A stretch of DNA of 64,000 bases. It comes from Flavobacterium sp. NRK F7 (GTDB taxonomy: Bacteria > Bacteroidota > Bacteroidia > Flavobacteriales > Flavobacteriaceae). Numbering within the stretch: position 1 is the first letter of the stretch; each line of letters starts with the position of its first letter. The notes beneath the pieces were generated by a model. That model saw nothing but the letters and a program-made list of their open reading frames with translations. It searched no databases and was not told where the DNA came from. Shown here one piece after another: positions 23,686 to 33,126 of this stretch. The translations under genes were made by a program, and so were the position numbers. The stretch covers positions 310,001-374,000 of the forward strand of contig NZ_JAMXLB010000001.1 of NCBI RefSeq assembly GCF_024054195.1, in the 5' to 3' direction.

Positions 23686-26600
23686 TTAATTGAGTTTAAA
23701 ATTAATTTGCATGCTTTCAAGTTCCTGCAATAACTCGTTAGAAATTTTAACTTTCATTTTCCTACTCGGCATACTCAACTTGGTCACCACTTTTATTTCT
23801 TCCACCTCTTTAATAGTTGGAGCAATTGCAACCGACTCTAATGCTTCTTCCGAATCTGTATCATCACTCACATCTATAGTTTCATCTTCAACTGTTTCGA
23901 TGATTTGTTTCTTTATTTTTTCCAACTCCATGACTTCAATAGTAACAGTATTCTCGCCTTTTTCTTTGGTAAACAAATCATACAAAGATTGAATTAAGCT
24001 TTCACTTAAATCGGCGATACTAAATTGTAAAATCAGTTTTTTAGCAAAAGTAGTCAACACATCTTGCAACATTTTCACTTCTATAAACTGCAATCTTGGA
24101 TCCCCTTTTTTCCCTTCAGCGTTCACCCAACCTTCTTTTACTACCAATTTAATAAAGGTAAAATTGTTTTGAATTAAAAAATGTCGGAACTTTAAGTATT
24201 CTTCTCCAAAAATTCTAAATTCATAGGTTTCGTCATACCCTTCCAAAGTAAACATTCCCCAACCTTTTCCATTTTTTGCCACACGGTGTTCTACTCTGGT
24301 AATGATTCCGCCAATACTAATATTTTTACCTACGAAATTATTTAAATCTTTCAGCTCTTCTAACTTCGCATTACAGAAATATTTCATCTCATATTTGTAA
24401 TCATCCAAAGGATGACCGGAAATATAGATCCCAACTACTTCTTTTTCTTTGGCTAATTTTTCCATGGTATTCCATTCTTCACAAGGTGGAACAACCGGTT
24501 CAGCTATTTGTACTTCGGAAGCATCTCCAAATAAACTCACCTGAGAGGAATTTTCATTTTCTTGAAACTTTGCCCCATATTTCATGGCTTTTTCTAAGAA
24601 GGTAATATGATCACCTTCATCATGAAAATATTGTGCTCTATGTGTATCTGAAAAACAGTCAAAACCACCTGCTAAAGCTAAATTCTCAAACGCTTTTTTA
24701 TTGGCGGCACGTAAATCGATTCGTTTGGCTAAATCAAAAATCGATTTGTATTTGCCCTCTTTTCTGTTTTCAACAATCGTATTTACAGCTCCTTCACCCA
24801 CACCTTTAATAGCTCCCATTCCAAAACGAATCGCATAATCTTCATTTACAGTAAATTTATAATAGGATTCATTCACATCTGGCCCTAAAACGGCTAATCC
24901 CATACGTTTACACTCTTCCATAAAGAAAGAAACTTGCTTAATATCGTTCATATTATTAGAAAGCACAGCAGCCATATACTCCGCTGGATAATGTGCTTTT
25001 AAGTAAGCAGTTTGATAAGCTACCCAAGCATAACAAGTGGAGTGTGATTTATTGAAGGCATAACTGGCAAAAGCTTCCCAGTCTTTCCAAATTTTTTCCA
25101 AAACAGTAGCATCATGCCCTTTTGCAGCCGCTTGTTCTACAAATTTAGGCTTCATTTTGTCCAATACATCCTTCTGCTTTTTTCCCATAGCCTTTCGCAA
25201 GACATCGGCTTCACCTTTAGTAAATCCTGCTAAAGATTGAGACAAAAGCATTACCTGTTCTTGATATACTGTAATCCCATAGGTTTCACCTAAATACTCT
25301 TCACAAGCATCTAAATCATATACTATAGGTTCTTCTCCATTTTTTCTTCTTACGAATGAGGGAATGTATTCCAAAGGACCTGGACGATACAACGCATTCA
25401 TGGCAATTAAGTCACCAAAAACAGTTGGTTTCAAATCCTTCATGTACTTTTGCATTCCGGGTGACTCGTATTGGAAGATTCCAACCGTTTCCCCTCTTTG
25501 AAACAACTCATAGGTTTTTGGATCATCTATAGGAAATTGGTCTGGATTGAGTTGGATTCCTGTTCGATATTTAACTAATTTAACCGTATCTTTTATTAAG
25601 GTTAGGGTCTTCAGACCCAAGAAGTCCATTTTTAATAATCCTGCACTTTCCGCAACAGAGTTATCAAATTGGGTTACGTATAAATCAGAATCTTTAGCCG
25701 TTGTTACTGGAACATAATTGGTAATATCGGAAGGTGTAATAATAACCCCACACGCATGAATTCCGGTATTACGCATGGAACCTTCTAATATTTTCGCCTG
25801 CTGAATCGTCTCGCCCGCTAAGTCACCTTCGTTTGCAATAGCAATTAATTCTTTTACCCGATCAAATTCATCGGAACGTAAGGCTTTTTTAACCTCTTCT
25901 TCTTTTTCAGAAATGAATCGGGCCAAATTCCATTTGGAAGGCATCATTCCAGGAATTAATTTAGCAATTCGGTCCGCTTCAAACAAAGGTAAATCTAATA
26001 CCCGAGCGGTATCTCGAATAGCTGATTTCGTTGCCATTTTACCATACGTAATAATTTGCGCTACCTGATTGGCTCCGTATTTTTTAATTACGTAATCCAT
26101 CACACGTCCACGTCCTTCATCATCAAAATCAATATCAATATCGGGCATGGATACACGATCAGGATTTAAGAAACGCTCAAAAAGCAAATCGTATTTAATA
26201 GGATCTATATTAGTAATTCCTAAACAGTATGCTACCGCTGAACCCGCAGCAGAACCACGACCTGGACCAACAGAAACATCCATTTTTCTAGCTTCTGCAA
26301 TGAAATCTTGTACAATTAAAAAATAACCTGGATAACCTGAATTGGAAATCGTTAACAATTCAAAATCCAACCGTTCTTGAATTTCTGGAGTAATTTCAGT
26401 ATACCTGCGTTTGGCACCTTCCATAGTAAGATGTCTTAAATAGGCATTTTCACCTCGAACACCACCATCTTCAGCATCGGCAGGATCTACAAATTCATCA
26501 GGAATATCATATTTTGGCAGTAATACATCTCGATAAAGAGAGTAAATTTCGACCTTGTCAATTATTTCTTGGATGTTTATAATGGCTTCTGGTAAATCGG

Positions 26601-28206
26601 TAAAAAGTTTTTTCATTTCTTCTTCCGACTTAAAATAATATTCTTGATTGGGTAACCCGTAACGATATCCTCTTCCTCTACCAATAGGGGTTGCTTGTTT
26701 TTCTCCATCCTTCACACACAATAAAATATCATGTGCATTCGCATCTTCTTTGTTCAGATAGAATGTATTATTGGTTGCAACCAATTTTACTTGGTGCTTT
26801 TGAGCCAATTCAATTAAGGTTTTATTTACCCGATTTTCATCTTCTTGATTGTGCCTCATGATTTCCAAATAGAAATCGGCTCCAAATTGATTTTTCCACC
26901 AAATCAAAGCTTCTTCGGCTTGGTTTTCACCAATATTTAAAATTTTACTAGGAATTTCACCGTATAAATTCCCAGACAAAACCATGATATCTTCTTTGTA
27001 TTTTTCAACAATTGTTTTGTCAATTCTAGGAACATAATAAAACCCATCTACATAAGCGATGGAAGCCATTTTTGCTAAATTATGATACCCTTTTTTATTT
27101 TTTGCTAATAAAACCACCTGATAGCCATTGTCTTTTTTGGTTTTATCCAAATGATTGTCACAAATATTAAATTCGCAACCTACAATAGGCTTTATTTCAG
27201 TATCAGTAGGCGCTTCACCGGCTTCAATGGCCGCTTCAATCTTTGCTTTTGCGGCTTTATTATGATTCATAACTGCACTCACAAAGTGAAAAGCTCCCAT
27301 CATATTCCCAGTATCGGTCATCGCAACAGCTGGCATATTGTTTTTTGCAGTTGCAGCAACTAAGGCAGGAATCGCAATAGTCGATTGCAAAACTGAAAAT
27401 TGGGTATGATTGTGTAAGTGCGCGAATTTCGCCTTAGAAAAATCTTTTTTATCTTCTTCAGAGATGGTTGTTTGAACATTTTCTTGCTCAATTTTTTGCA
27501 GTTTTTTACGAATGGCGTCTGAAGCTGCTTTTAAATTGATGTGCTGTAACCCAATTAATTGAATTTCAGTCTGATTATTTTCTTTGAAACGTGTAAAATA
27601 ATCGGGAGCAACATCTAATTCTTCTTTTGTAAAGACCTCTCTTTTGATTAATTCTAAAAAACAACGTGTGGTTGCTTCCACATCGGCCGTTGCATTATGC
27701 GCTTCTGCAAAAGGTTCTCCAAATAAATATTCATGTAATTCAGTCAAGGTAGGCAACTTAAATTTACCACCTCTACCTCCTGGTAGTTTTAGTAATTCGG
27801 CTGTAACTTCTGTACAAGTATCTAAAACAGGCATTTTTGCCATTTCGGAAGCAACACCCATTCGGTAAAATTCGCAGCCCATAATATTAACATCAAAACC
27901 TACATTTTGACCTACAACAAACTTGGCTTTGGAAAGTGCTATATTGAATTTCTCCAGTACTTCACTCAAAGACACCCCTTGTTCTTCTGCTAATTCGGTA
28001 GAAATACCATGAATACGTTCGGCATCATACGGAATATTAAATCCATCTGGTTTTACCAAATAATCTTGATGCTCGATAAGATTTCCCATAGCATCATGCA
28101 ATTGCCACGCAATTTGTATACAACGAGGCCAGTTATCGGTGTCGGTTATGGGTGCAGCCCAACTTCTAGGTAATCCTGTGGTTTCCGTATCGAAGATTAA
28201 ATACAT
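23686..28206 (-). CDS. dnaE: DNA polymerase III alpha subunit with fused exonuclease
   Basis: A 1506-residue replicative polymerase. The first ~190 residues are a DEDDh proofreading exonuclease: Asp6 and Glu8 (FDTETTG), Asp105 (NVGFD), His170 and Asp175 (HNATADVEATT). In Proteobacteria this activity is a separate epsilon subunit, DnaQ. A PHP domain begins at about 260 with HLHNH. The palm contains GPGRGSAAGSAVAYC and the catalytic PDIDIDFDD near residue 690; the HhH region and an OB-fold (ISIGGIITRVEHRV) follow, then an acidic tail. It is longer than the usual ~1160-residue DnaE because of the exonuclease and is complete. A single gene, with its promoter in the 266-bp spacer upstream. Confidence 0.96.
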   Translation of the reverse strand: MYLIFDTETTGLPRSWAAPITDTDNWPRCIQIAWQLHDAMGNLIEHQDYLVKPDGFNIPYDAERIHGISTELAEEQGVSLSEVLEKFNIALSKAKFVVGQNVGFDVNIMGCEFYRMGVASEMAKMPVLDTCTEVTAELLKLPGGRGGKFKLPTLTELHEYLFGEPFAEAHNATADVEATTRCFLELIKREVFTKEELDVAPDYFTRFKENNQTEIQLIGLQHINLKAASDAIRKKLQKIEQENVQTTISEEDKKDFSKAKFAHLHNHTQFSVLQSTIAIPALVAATAKNNMPAVAMTDTGNMMGAFHFVSAVMNHNKAAKAKIEAAIEAGEAPTDTEIKPIVGCEFNICDNHLDKTKKDNGYQVVLLAKNKKGYHNLAKMASIAYVDGFYYVPRIDKTIVEKYKEDIMVLSGNLYGEIPSKILNIGENQAEEALIWWKNQFGADFYLEIMRHNQEDENRVNKTLIELAQKHQVKLVATNNTFYLNKEDANAHDILLCVKDGEKQATPIGRGRGYRYGLPNQEYYFKSEEEMKKLFTDLPEAIINIQEIIDKVEIYSLYRDVLLPKYDIPDEFVDPADAEDGGVRGENAYLRHLTMEGAKRRYTEITPEIQERLDFELLTISNSGYPGYFLIVQDFIAEARKMDVSVGPGRGSAAGSAVAYCLGITNIDPIKYDLLFERFLNPDRVSMPDIDIDFDDEGRGRVMDYVIKKYGANQVAQIITYGKMATKSAIRDTARVLDLPLFEADRIAKLIPGMMPSKWNLARFISEKEEEVKKALRSDEFDRVKELIAIANEGDLAGETIQQAKILEGSMRNTGIHACGVIITPSDITNYVPVTTAKDSDLYVTQFDNSVAESAGLLKMDFLGLKTLTLIKDTVKLVKYRTGIQLNPDQFPIDDPKTYELFQRGETVGIFQYESPGMQKYMKDLKPTVFGDLIAMNALYRPGPLEYIPSFVRRKNGEEPIVYDLDACEEYLGETYGITVYQEQVMLLSQSLAGFTKGEADVLRKAMGKKQKDVLDKMKPKFVEQAAAKGHDATVLEKIWKDWEAFASYAFNKSHSTCYAWVAYQTAYLKAHYPAEYMAAVLSNNMNDIKQVSFFMEECKRMGLAVLGPDVNESYYKFTVNEDYAIRFGMGAIKGVGEGAVNTIVENRKEGKYKSIFDLAKRIDLRAANKKAFENLALAGGFDCFSDTHRAQYFHDEGDHITFLEKAMKYGAKFQENENSSQVSLFGDASEVQIAEPVVPPCEEWNTMEKLAKEKEVVGIYISGHPLDDYKYEMKYFCNAKLEELKDLNNFVGKNISIGGIITRVEHRVAKNGKGWGMFTLEGYDETYEFRIFGEEYLKFRHFLIQNNFTFIKLVVKEGWVNAEGKKGDPRLQFIEVKMLQDVLTTFAKKLILQFSIADLSESLIQSLYDLFTKEKGENTVTIEVMELEKIKKQIIETVEDETIDVSDDTDSEEALESVAIAPTIKEVEEIKVVTKLSMPSRKMKVKISNELLQELESMQINFKLN

Positions 28207-28472
28207 AATAGATTTATTTCCAAATAATTATAGGGTAAAATTCCAAAAAATAAAAATTCCAAATCACAAAATTTGGTAGTGTTCAAAAATACAATTATTA
28301 AAAATGATGCACAATTTTAGTTGTTAACAAGAAAACAAAAAATGAAAGTAAAATTAATAGGTTATTTTTGGCACAATTTTAGATAATAATTTTTAGTTAA
28401 TCTTTTTGAAATCGCAAATATTCTTCTTTTTTTTGCATTAAGTAATTAATATAAACTTATAAATTTTCAAGT

Positions 28473-28727
28473 ATGAAAAAATTATTTTTAATCGGAGCAT
28501 TGAGCGCATCTTTGTTCATCCAAGCTAACAATGAAGAGATTTCTAAACCAGAAGAATCAAAAAAATTGGATGGTACAAAAACTTTTACAGTTTATTGCAA
28601 ATACAACAACTATCAAGAATCAATCCATGATAGTGCTACATTTGAAGAAATGTTAGAAGTTGCTAATATGATTTGCGCTAAAGACAAACCAGGTTTAGCT
28701 ACTGAACTTACTCAAGCACCTCAGTAA
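28473..28727 (+). CDS. Small secreted protein of unknown function
   Basis: An 84-residue protein with a signal peptide (MKKLFLIGALSASLFIQA, cleavage near residue 18-19). The mature part is about 65 residues, charged, with two cysteines (Cys43-type in TVYCKYNN and one in ANMICAKDK) that could form one disulfide in the periplasm. I do not recognise the family. It is followed by an inverted repeat and then by a GLPGLI protein and an outer-membrane receptor in the same direction. Whether it belongs to that unit is unclear. Confidence 0.75.
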   Translation: MKKLFLIGALSASLFIQANNEEISKPEESKKLDGTKTFTVYCKYNNYQESIHDSATFEEMLEVANMICAKDKPGLATELTQAPQ

Positions 28728-28733
28728 TTAATT

Positions 28734-28769
28734 TTCTCCTCATTTATTATTATCACTAGATGAGGAGAA
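28734..28769 (+). other. Inverted repeat before GLPGLI gene
   Basis: TTCTCCTCAT at 28734-28743 pairs with ATGAGGAGAA at 28760-28769 over a 16-nt loop. It lies between the small secreted protein and the GLPGLI gene. No T run follows directly, so it could be a weak terminator, an attenuator or a processing site. Confidence 0.55.
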
Positions 28770-28783
28770 TCAAATAAATTTTT

Positions 28784-29602
28784 ATGAAGTTTCAATTTTT
28801 TTATCTTTTAGTTTTATTACCTTTAATGTTAAATGCCCAAGAAAAACAAGGCATTGTGAATTATGGGTACATAAGAAGTTTATTTTACGGACAAAAACAA
28901 GGAGAAGAATATAAAGCTCAATTAACTTTTGATAGTAAGCGTTCTTATTTTGTTACACAAAAAGATTCTTTAGAAAAAAGTGCTGAACCACAAATTGAAC
29001 CTATATTTACAGAAGGAAACGAGGATCAAGGAGTTTCATCATCTATTAATGTAAGAGGCGGTAGACAAATCGTTAATTATGTAGGTAACCAAGTGTATTT
29101 TGATCGCGAAAAAGATACTTTATGGTCGTATGTAATGGGCATGGGTAATATTTACATCAAAGAAAAAAAACCCACTATTAATTGGAAATTTGAAAAAGAA
29201 ACAAAAAAAATAGGCAAGTACACTTGCCATAAAGCCACAGCCACTTTTCGAGGGAGAGACTACACCGTTTGGTACACCAAGGAAATCCCCATTCCATATG
29301 GCCCTTGGAAACTAAATGGATTACCTGGTTTGGTTTTAGAAGCGTATGATAGTGAATATAAAATTTATTTTTATTTTAAAAATATCGAATATCCTCTAAA
29401 AGAACCAATAAAAATAGATTTTATCAAACAAGATGTAGAAGAACGATTCACACAATGGTTTCGTTATGACACTTATTTAAAACATGCGAATAATTTAATA
29501 GAACAAAAATACGAAAGATCATTACTAATCGCTAAAGAATTACCTAAATACATTCCTACCAAACAGAAAATGGAAAATTTATATCTTGAAACTACAGAAT
29601 AA
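28784..29602 (+). CDS. GLPGLI family protein
   Basis: A 272-residue exported protein with a signal peptide (FYLLVLLPLMLNAQ). It has the family-defining motif, here PWKLNGLPGLVLEAYD near residue 182-197, preceded by CHKATATFRGRDYTVWYT, the conserved region before it. GLPGLI proteins are confined mostly to Bacteroidota, are periplasmic or surface proteins and have no proven function. The next gene, 3 nt downstream, encodes a TonB-dependent-receptor-like protein, the usual pairing for this family, which suggests work in outer-membrane transport or assembly. Confidence 0.93.
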   Translation: MKFQFFYLLVLLPLMLNAQEKQGIVNYGYIRSLFYGQKQGEEYKAQLTFDSKRSYFVTQKDSLEKSAEPQIEPIFTEGNEDQGVSSSINVRGGRQIVNYVGNQVYFDREKDTLWSYVMGMGNIYIKEKKPTINWKFEKETKKIGKYTCHKATATFRGRDYTVWYTKEIPIPYGPWKLNGLPGLVLEAYDSEYKIYFYFKNIEYPLKEPIKIDFIKQDVEERFTQWFRYDTYLKHANNLIEQKYERSLLIAKELPKYIPTKQKMENLYLETTE

Positions 29603-29605
29603 TAA

Positions 29606-32218
29606 ATGAAATATTTTTTACTATTTTTTACTACCTTTTGTTTTTCCCAACAATATACAATTACTGGTAATATAGAAAACAATAACAGAAGTATTAACAA
29701 TGCTTCTGTTATTGTTTTAGATACAGCTGAAAACATGTTGGGCTACACTTACACCAATATACAAGGCACTTATTCTCTAACCTTAACCGCTAAAAAAGGA
29801 GAAACGATTGTAATACAAGTATCGAGTTTAGGTTATGAAAAAAAAGAAATAAGCTTAGTTTTAAAAGAAAATTCAGTTATTACGCAATCCTTTGAATTAC
29901 TAGAAAAAACGGAAGTATTAAATGAAGTGGTATTAGAAACGGAACAAAAAATAAAAGTGGATAGTGATACTATAACCATAAAAACCAAATACTTTACCAA
30001 TGACACAGAACAAACGGTAGAAGATGTTTTAAAACGCATTCCAGGTATTGAAGTGTTAGAAGATGGGAAAATAAAAGCTAATGGAAAACTCATTAGTAAA
30101 CTACTAATAGAAGGAGATGATTTATTTGATCAAGATTATAAGTTATTGTCCAAAAATTTAGATGGCAAAGTGTTGGATGCCGTTCAGATTTTAAAAAATT
30201 TTGAAGACAATCCTATATTAAAACAATTAGGTGATTCTAAGGCTGTTGCCGTGAATTTAAAATTGAAAAAAAATCTATTAAACATTTGGTTTGGAAACCT
30301 TACTTTAGGTGCAGGAGTTGTTTCAGAGAATCGTTGGAAAGAAAGTTTAAATATAGGATTGATTCGTAAAAAAATCAAATTATTAAACTTAGCCGATTAC
30401 AACAATTCTGGAACTAAAGCCAGCAGTCAAATTTCTAAAAGTTTTGCTTCTTTTGATATTTACAGACAAGACCGATATGAAAAAGAAGCACGAAGTGTGT
30501 TTCATTCATTTAGTGGAGAAAACACCACTTTTAGTAATACCCAAAGTATTTTTAACGATGCTTTTTTTAATACTTTAGCTTTTAATACAAAAATCAAACC
30601 CGATTTTTCGGTGCGCAGTGTGAGTTACTTTGCTTTAGACGAGCAAATACAAAATAGCTTGTCTTCTACGGAATATTTAGTGGAACCAAATCCTATTTTT
30701 ACCTCAGAGCAAAAAAACTATAGTTTACAAAATAAAAAAATAGGCAGTGAACTAGAACTTAAATATACGGCCAACTCAAAAAACTATTTTACAGCCAATT
30801 TGATTTTTAAAAACAACCCCCAACGCATTAAGGATAACATTTTGTTTAATGAAGATTTAGTAGCTGTAAACTCTAGAAATAACAATTACAGTTTTTACAA
30901 TCATTTGTATCATACTTATAAAATCAAAGGGAACAAGGTTTTAGTGAATTATCTCTATTTTGGAAACGATCAATTGACGGAAAGAAATAAAATTATTTCA
31001 CCCTATTTAAATGATTTTTTCGCAATCGATAGTCAAGCACTTATTAAAGAAGAAGTTAACAATAACCTTCTTTTTACTGGAATTAAGAGCAAACTCATTT
31101 CCAAATACAAAAAAACAGAACACGTAATAGGTGTTAAATTAGAAAGTAGTACCGAAAAAAACAAAACCAATTTTTTAGTTGAAAACACTCAAAATTCAGA
31201 ATACAGTACCAATTTAGATTTTAAACAAAACACCATTAGCGTTGATAATGGCATTAAATATGAATTTACAGAGGATTTAAAATTAGATTCTCAAATTACT
31301 TTTGATTTTAACGATTTTAAAAGCCAAAATTTTTCTAAACGATACGTGCTTTACAGAGCCCATAATGGTTTGAATTACGATAGTAAAAAAACAGGTACTT
31401 ACAGCTTATTTCATAGTTTCAATCAAACACTACCTCAAACTTCAGCTTTACTTCAAAAGTATCAATTGATAAGTTATCGAAATTTTTCTAAAGGAATTGT
31501 AAACCAAGAATTGCCCGTTTTAAAAAGTCAGAGTATCACATTATCGCATCATTATTCAGGAAGTTCCATTCGCTATTCTACCACTAGTAGTTTGTCTTAT
31601 ACCAAATCGGGAAAAATTAATGCATCAGAAACCACCATAACAAATAATTTTATTTTCAACAATACCTCTTTTGTAGAAGGCGGAGATAGTTATCGATTTA
31701 ACTTTAAGTTACTGTATTTCATTCGAAAAATACAAATGGCAACCAAATTAGAAACGGATCAAAATTGGACCTCAGCACCTGTAAAAGTAAATACAAGTGA
31801 TTTCAATACAATTAACACTTTATTTAGTACTTATATCGTATCTGGAACTACTTATTTAGAAAAACCCTATAATTTTGATTTTATGGTTACCCAAAATAGA
31901 AGTTATACTACTTTTAATGATTCTAAAAGTAGCAATGTGATTACCAAAGCGAATTTCGCTATAAATTACAAACTAAATGAAACCTTTATAGTAGCATTAA
32001 AAAATGATGTATATTGGCTAGATGAAACCTATTCGTTCTTAAATGCTGAATTGAACTATACTCCTAAAAAGAGTAAATTTTCTTACCGAATGGTATTGAA
32101 TAATTTATGGAACGAAAATGAATTTAAAATTACTTCCTTAAACGATTATACGATTACAACGAGAAGTATTCCTTTAATTGAAAGATACGCTTTACTTACA
32201 GTCCGCTATAGATTCTAA
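29606..32218 (+). CDS. TonB-dependent receptor-like outer membrane protein
   Basis: An 870-residue outer-membrane protein. After the signal peptide (MKYFLLFFTTFCFSQ) comes a carboxypeptidase-regulatory-like beta-sandwich (about 18-100: ITGNIENNNRSINNASVIVL), then a plug-like domain with VEDVLKRIPGIEVLEDGKI and KLLIEGDDLFDQDY (about 130-180), and a long beta-barrel ending in an aromatic strand, LLTVRYRF. No classical TonB box is obvious. It is coupled to the GLPGLI gene (3 nt gap) and ends at a strong terminator. Substrate unknown. Confidence 0.87.
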   Translation: MKYFLLFFTTFCFSQQYTITGNIENNNRSINNASVIVLDTAENMLGYTYTNIQGTYSLTLTAKKGETIVIQVSSLGYEKKEISLVLKENSVITQSFELLEKTEVLNEVVLETEQKIKVDSDTITIKTKYFTNDTEQTVEDVLKRIPGIEVLEDGKIKANGKLISKLLIEGDDLFDQDYKLLSKNLDGKVLDAVQILKNFEDNPILKQLGDSKAVAVNLKLKKNLLNIWFGNLTLGAGVVSENRWKESLNIGLIRKKIKLLNLADYNNSGTKASSQISKSFASFDIYRQDRYEKEARSVFHSFSGENTTFSNTQSIFNDAFFNTLAFNTKIKPDFSVRSVSYFALDEQIQNSLSSTEYLVEPNPIFTSEQKNYSLQNKKIGSELELKYTANSKNYFTANLIFKNNPQRIKDNILFNEDLVAVNSRNNNYSFYNHLYHTYKIKGNKVLVNYLYFGNDQLTERNKIISPYLNDFFAIDSQALIKEEVNNNLLFTGIKSKLISKYKKTEHVIGVKLESSTEKNKTNFLVENTQNSEYSTNLDFKQNTISVDNGIKYEFTEDLKLDSQITFDFNDFKSQNFSKRYVLYRAHNGLNYDSKKTGTYSLFHSFNQTLPQTSALLQKYQLISYRNFSKGIVNQELPVLKSQSITLSHHYSGSSIRYSTTSSLSYTKSGKINASETTITNNFIFNNTSFVEGGDSYRFNFKLLYFIRKIQMATKLETDQNWTSAPVKVNTSDFNTINTLFSTYIVSGTTYLEKPYNFDFMVTQNRSYTTFNDSKSSNVITKANFAINYKLNETFIVALKNDVYWLDETYSFLNAELNYTPKKSKFSYRMVLNNLWNENEFKITSLNDYTITTRSIPLIERYALLTVRYRF

Positions 32219-32220
32219 CA

Positions 32221-32250
32221 AAAAAACCATCTCTTTTGAGATGGTTTTTT
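32221..32250. terminator. Bidirectional terminator
   Basis: CCATCTC at 32227-32233 pairs with GAGATGG at 32238-32244 around TTTT, flanked by six A and six T. It serves the receptor gene on the plus strand and the lipoprotein gene ending at 32270 on the minus strand. Confidence 0.88.
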
Positions 32251-32269
32251 ATACTATAATTGATTCTTT

Positions 32270-32956
32270 TTAATTTAAAGGCAATCGGTAGAAAATCCCT
32301 TGAGAAAAAGTAACTACTTCTCCACTATCATTTACAGCATTCAACTTAAATGACCCTGTATATTTACCATCTTCAACTTTTTCAATAACAACTTCACCAT
32401 TACTTTGCTGTGTGTTCACCACTCTAAAAGTCGCATTATTATTTCCTCCTTCAACAGTTACTACATCTCCAGTTACATAATTAGCGCCTCTAGCTTTTAT
32501 AGTGTCTGTTAAAATTGCACCAATACTATTTACTGTTATACGAAAAACCAATCCACTACCAGAACCTCCTGTTGTTAAAGCAGAATCATCATTGGCATAT
32601 CCATTTCCAGAGGTTAATTTTCGAGTTACAAAAGCTGGGCCAGGAAAAGCACCTGTATCATACGTTGTAGTGTTAATCCCAGATTTTAAGCTATAAGAGG
32701 CAAAATTAGCTTCATTAGTAGTTCCTAAAAGATAGGTTCCAGGATTGGCTGAACTTGTGGTTAAAACCAACTCTTCATTCCCTCTTAAAGCGGTAATAAT
32801 CAAGCCCCCATTAGGCCCTATTGCTAATGAAGTTTCTTGTGATTTCCAGTTACTATCGTTTAATTTTGCTTGAAATGCTGGGTTATTAACTTGTGTTTCA
32901 TTCACACATGAGGTAACCATTATTACACATCCCATTAAAGCAATTATTTTTTTCAT
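32270..32956 (-). CDS. Putative lipoprotein (DUF6252-like)
   Basis: A 228-residue predicted lipoprotein; the lipobox MVTSC puts the acylated cysteine at residue 17. The body begins FQAKLNDSNWKSQETSLAIG, then LIITALRGNEELVLTTSSANPGTY in pieces typical of DUF6252 lipoproteins, with a C-terminal FKLNAVNDSGEVVTFSQGIF. A Gly/Asn-rich insert lies in the middle (about 95-180). These proteins are abundant in flavobacteria, have no known function and probably sit on the outer membrane. A single gene with its own terminator. Confidence 0.75.
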   Translation of the reverse strand: MKKIIALMGCVIMVTSCVNETQVNNPAFQAKLNDSNWKSQETSLAIGPNGGLIITALRGNEELVLTTSSANPGTYLLGTTNEANFASYSLKSGINTTTYDTGAFPGPAFVTRKLTSGNGYANDDSALTTGGSGSGLVFRITVNSIGAILTDTIKARGANYVTGDVVTVEGGNNNATFRVVNTQQSNGEVVIEKVEDGKYTGSFKLNAVNDSGEVVTFSQGIFYRLPLN

Positions 32957-33052
32957 TTAATATCTTGTTTAGTACATAATTAGACAAAAATAATTTTTTT
33001 AATTCAAACTTAACATAAAAATCATAAAAATATTTTTGCAAAACATATACTA

Positions 33053-33078
33053 TTGTAAAACAAAGTTTTGTACATTTG
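33053..33078 (+). promoter_or_regulatory. Promoter of rpsP
   Basis: TTG at 33053-33055 and TACATTTG at 33071-33078, a full TAnnTTTG match, with a 15-bp spacer. It gives a 5' leader of about 40 nt containing the hairpin at 33093-33109. Confidence 0.6.
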
Positions 33079-33092
33079 CACCCTTAAATAAC

Positions 33093-33109
33093 TGAGGTCG
33101 GGTACCTCA
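33093..33109 (+). promoter_or_regulatory. Leader hairpin upstream of rpsP
   Basis: TGAGGT and ACCTCA pair around the loop CGGGT, a 6-bp stem that ends 17 nt before the rpsP ATG. The position suits a translational control element bound by S16. Flavobacterial bS16 leaders have been predicted, as I recall, but I cannot confirm that this is one. Confidence 0.5.
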
Positions 33110-33126
33110 ACATTAATCAAAAGATT

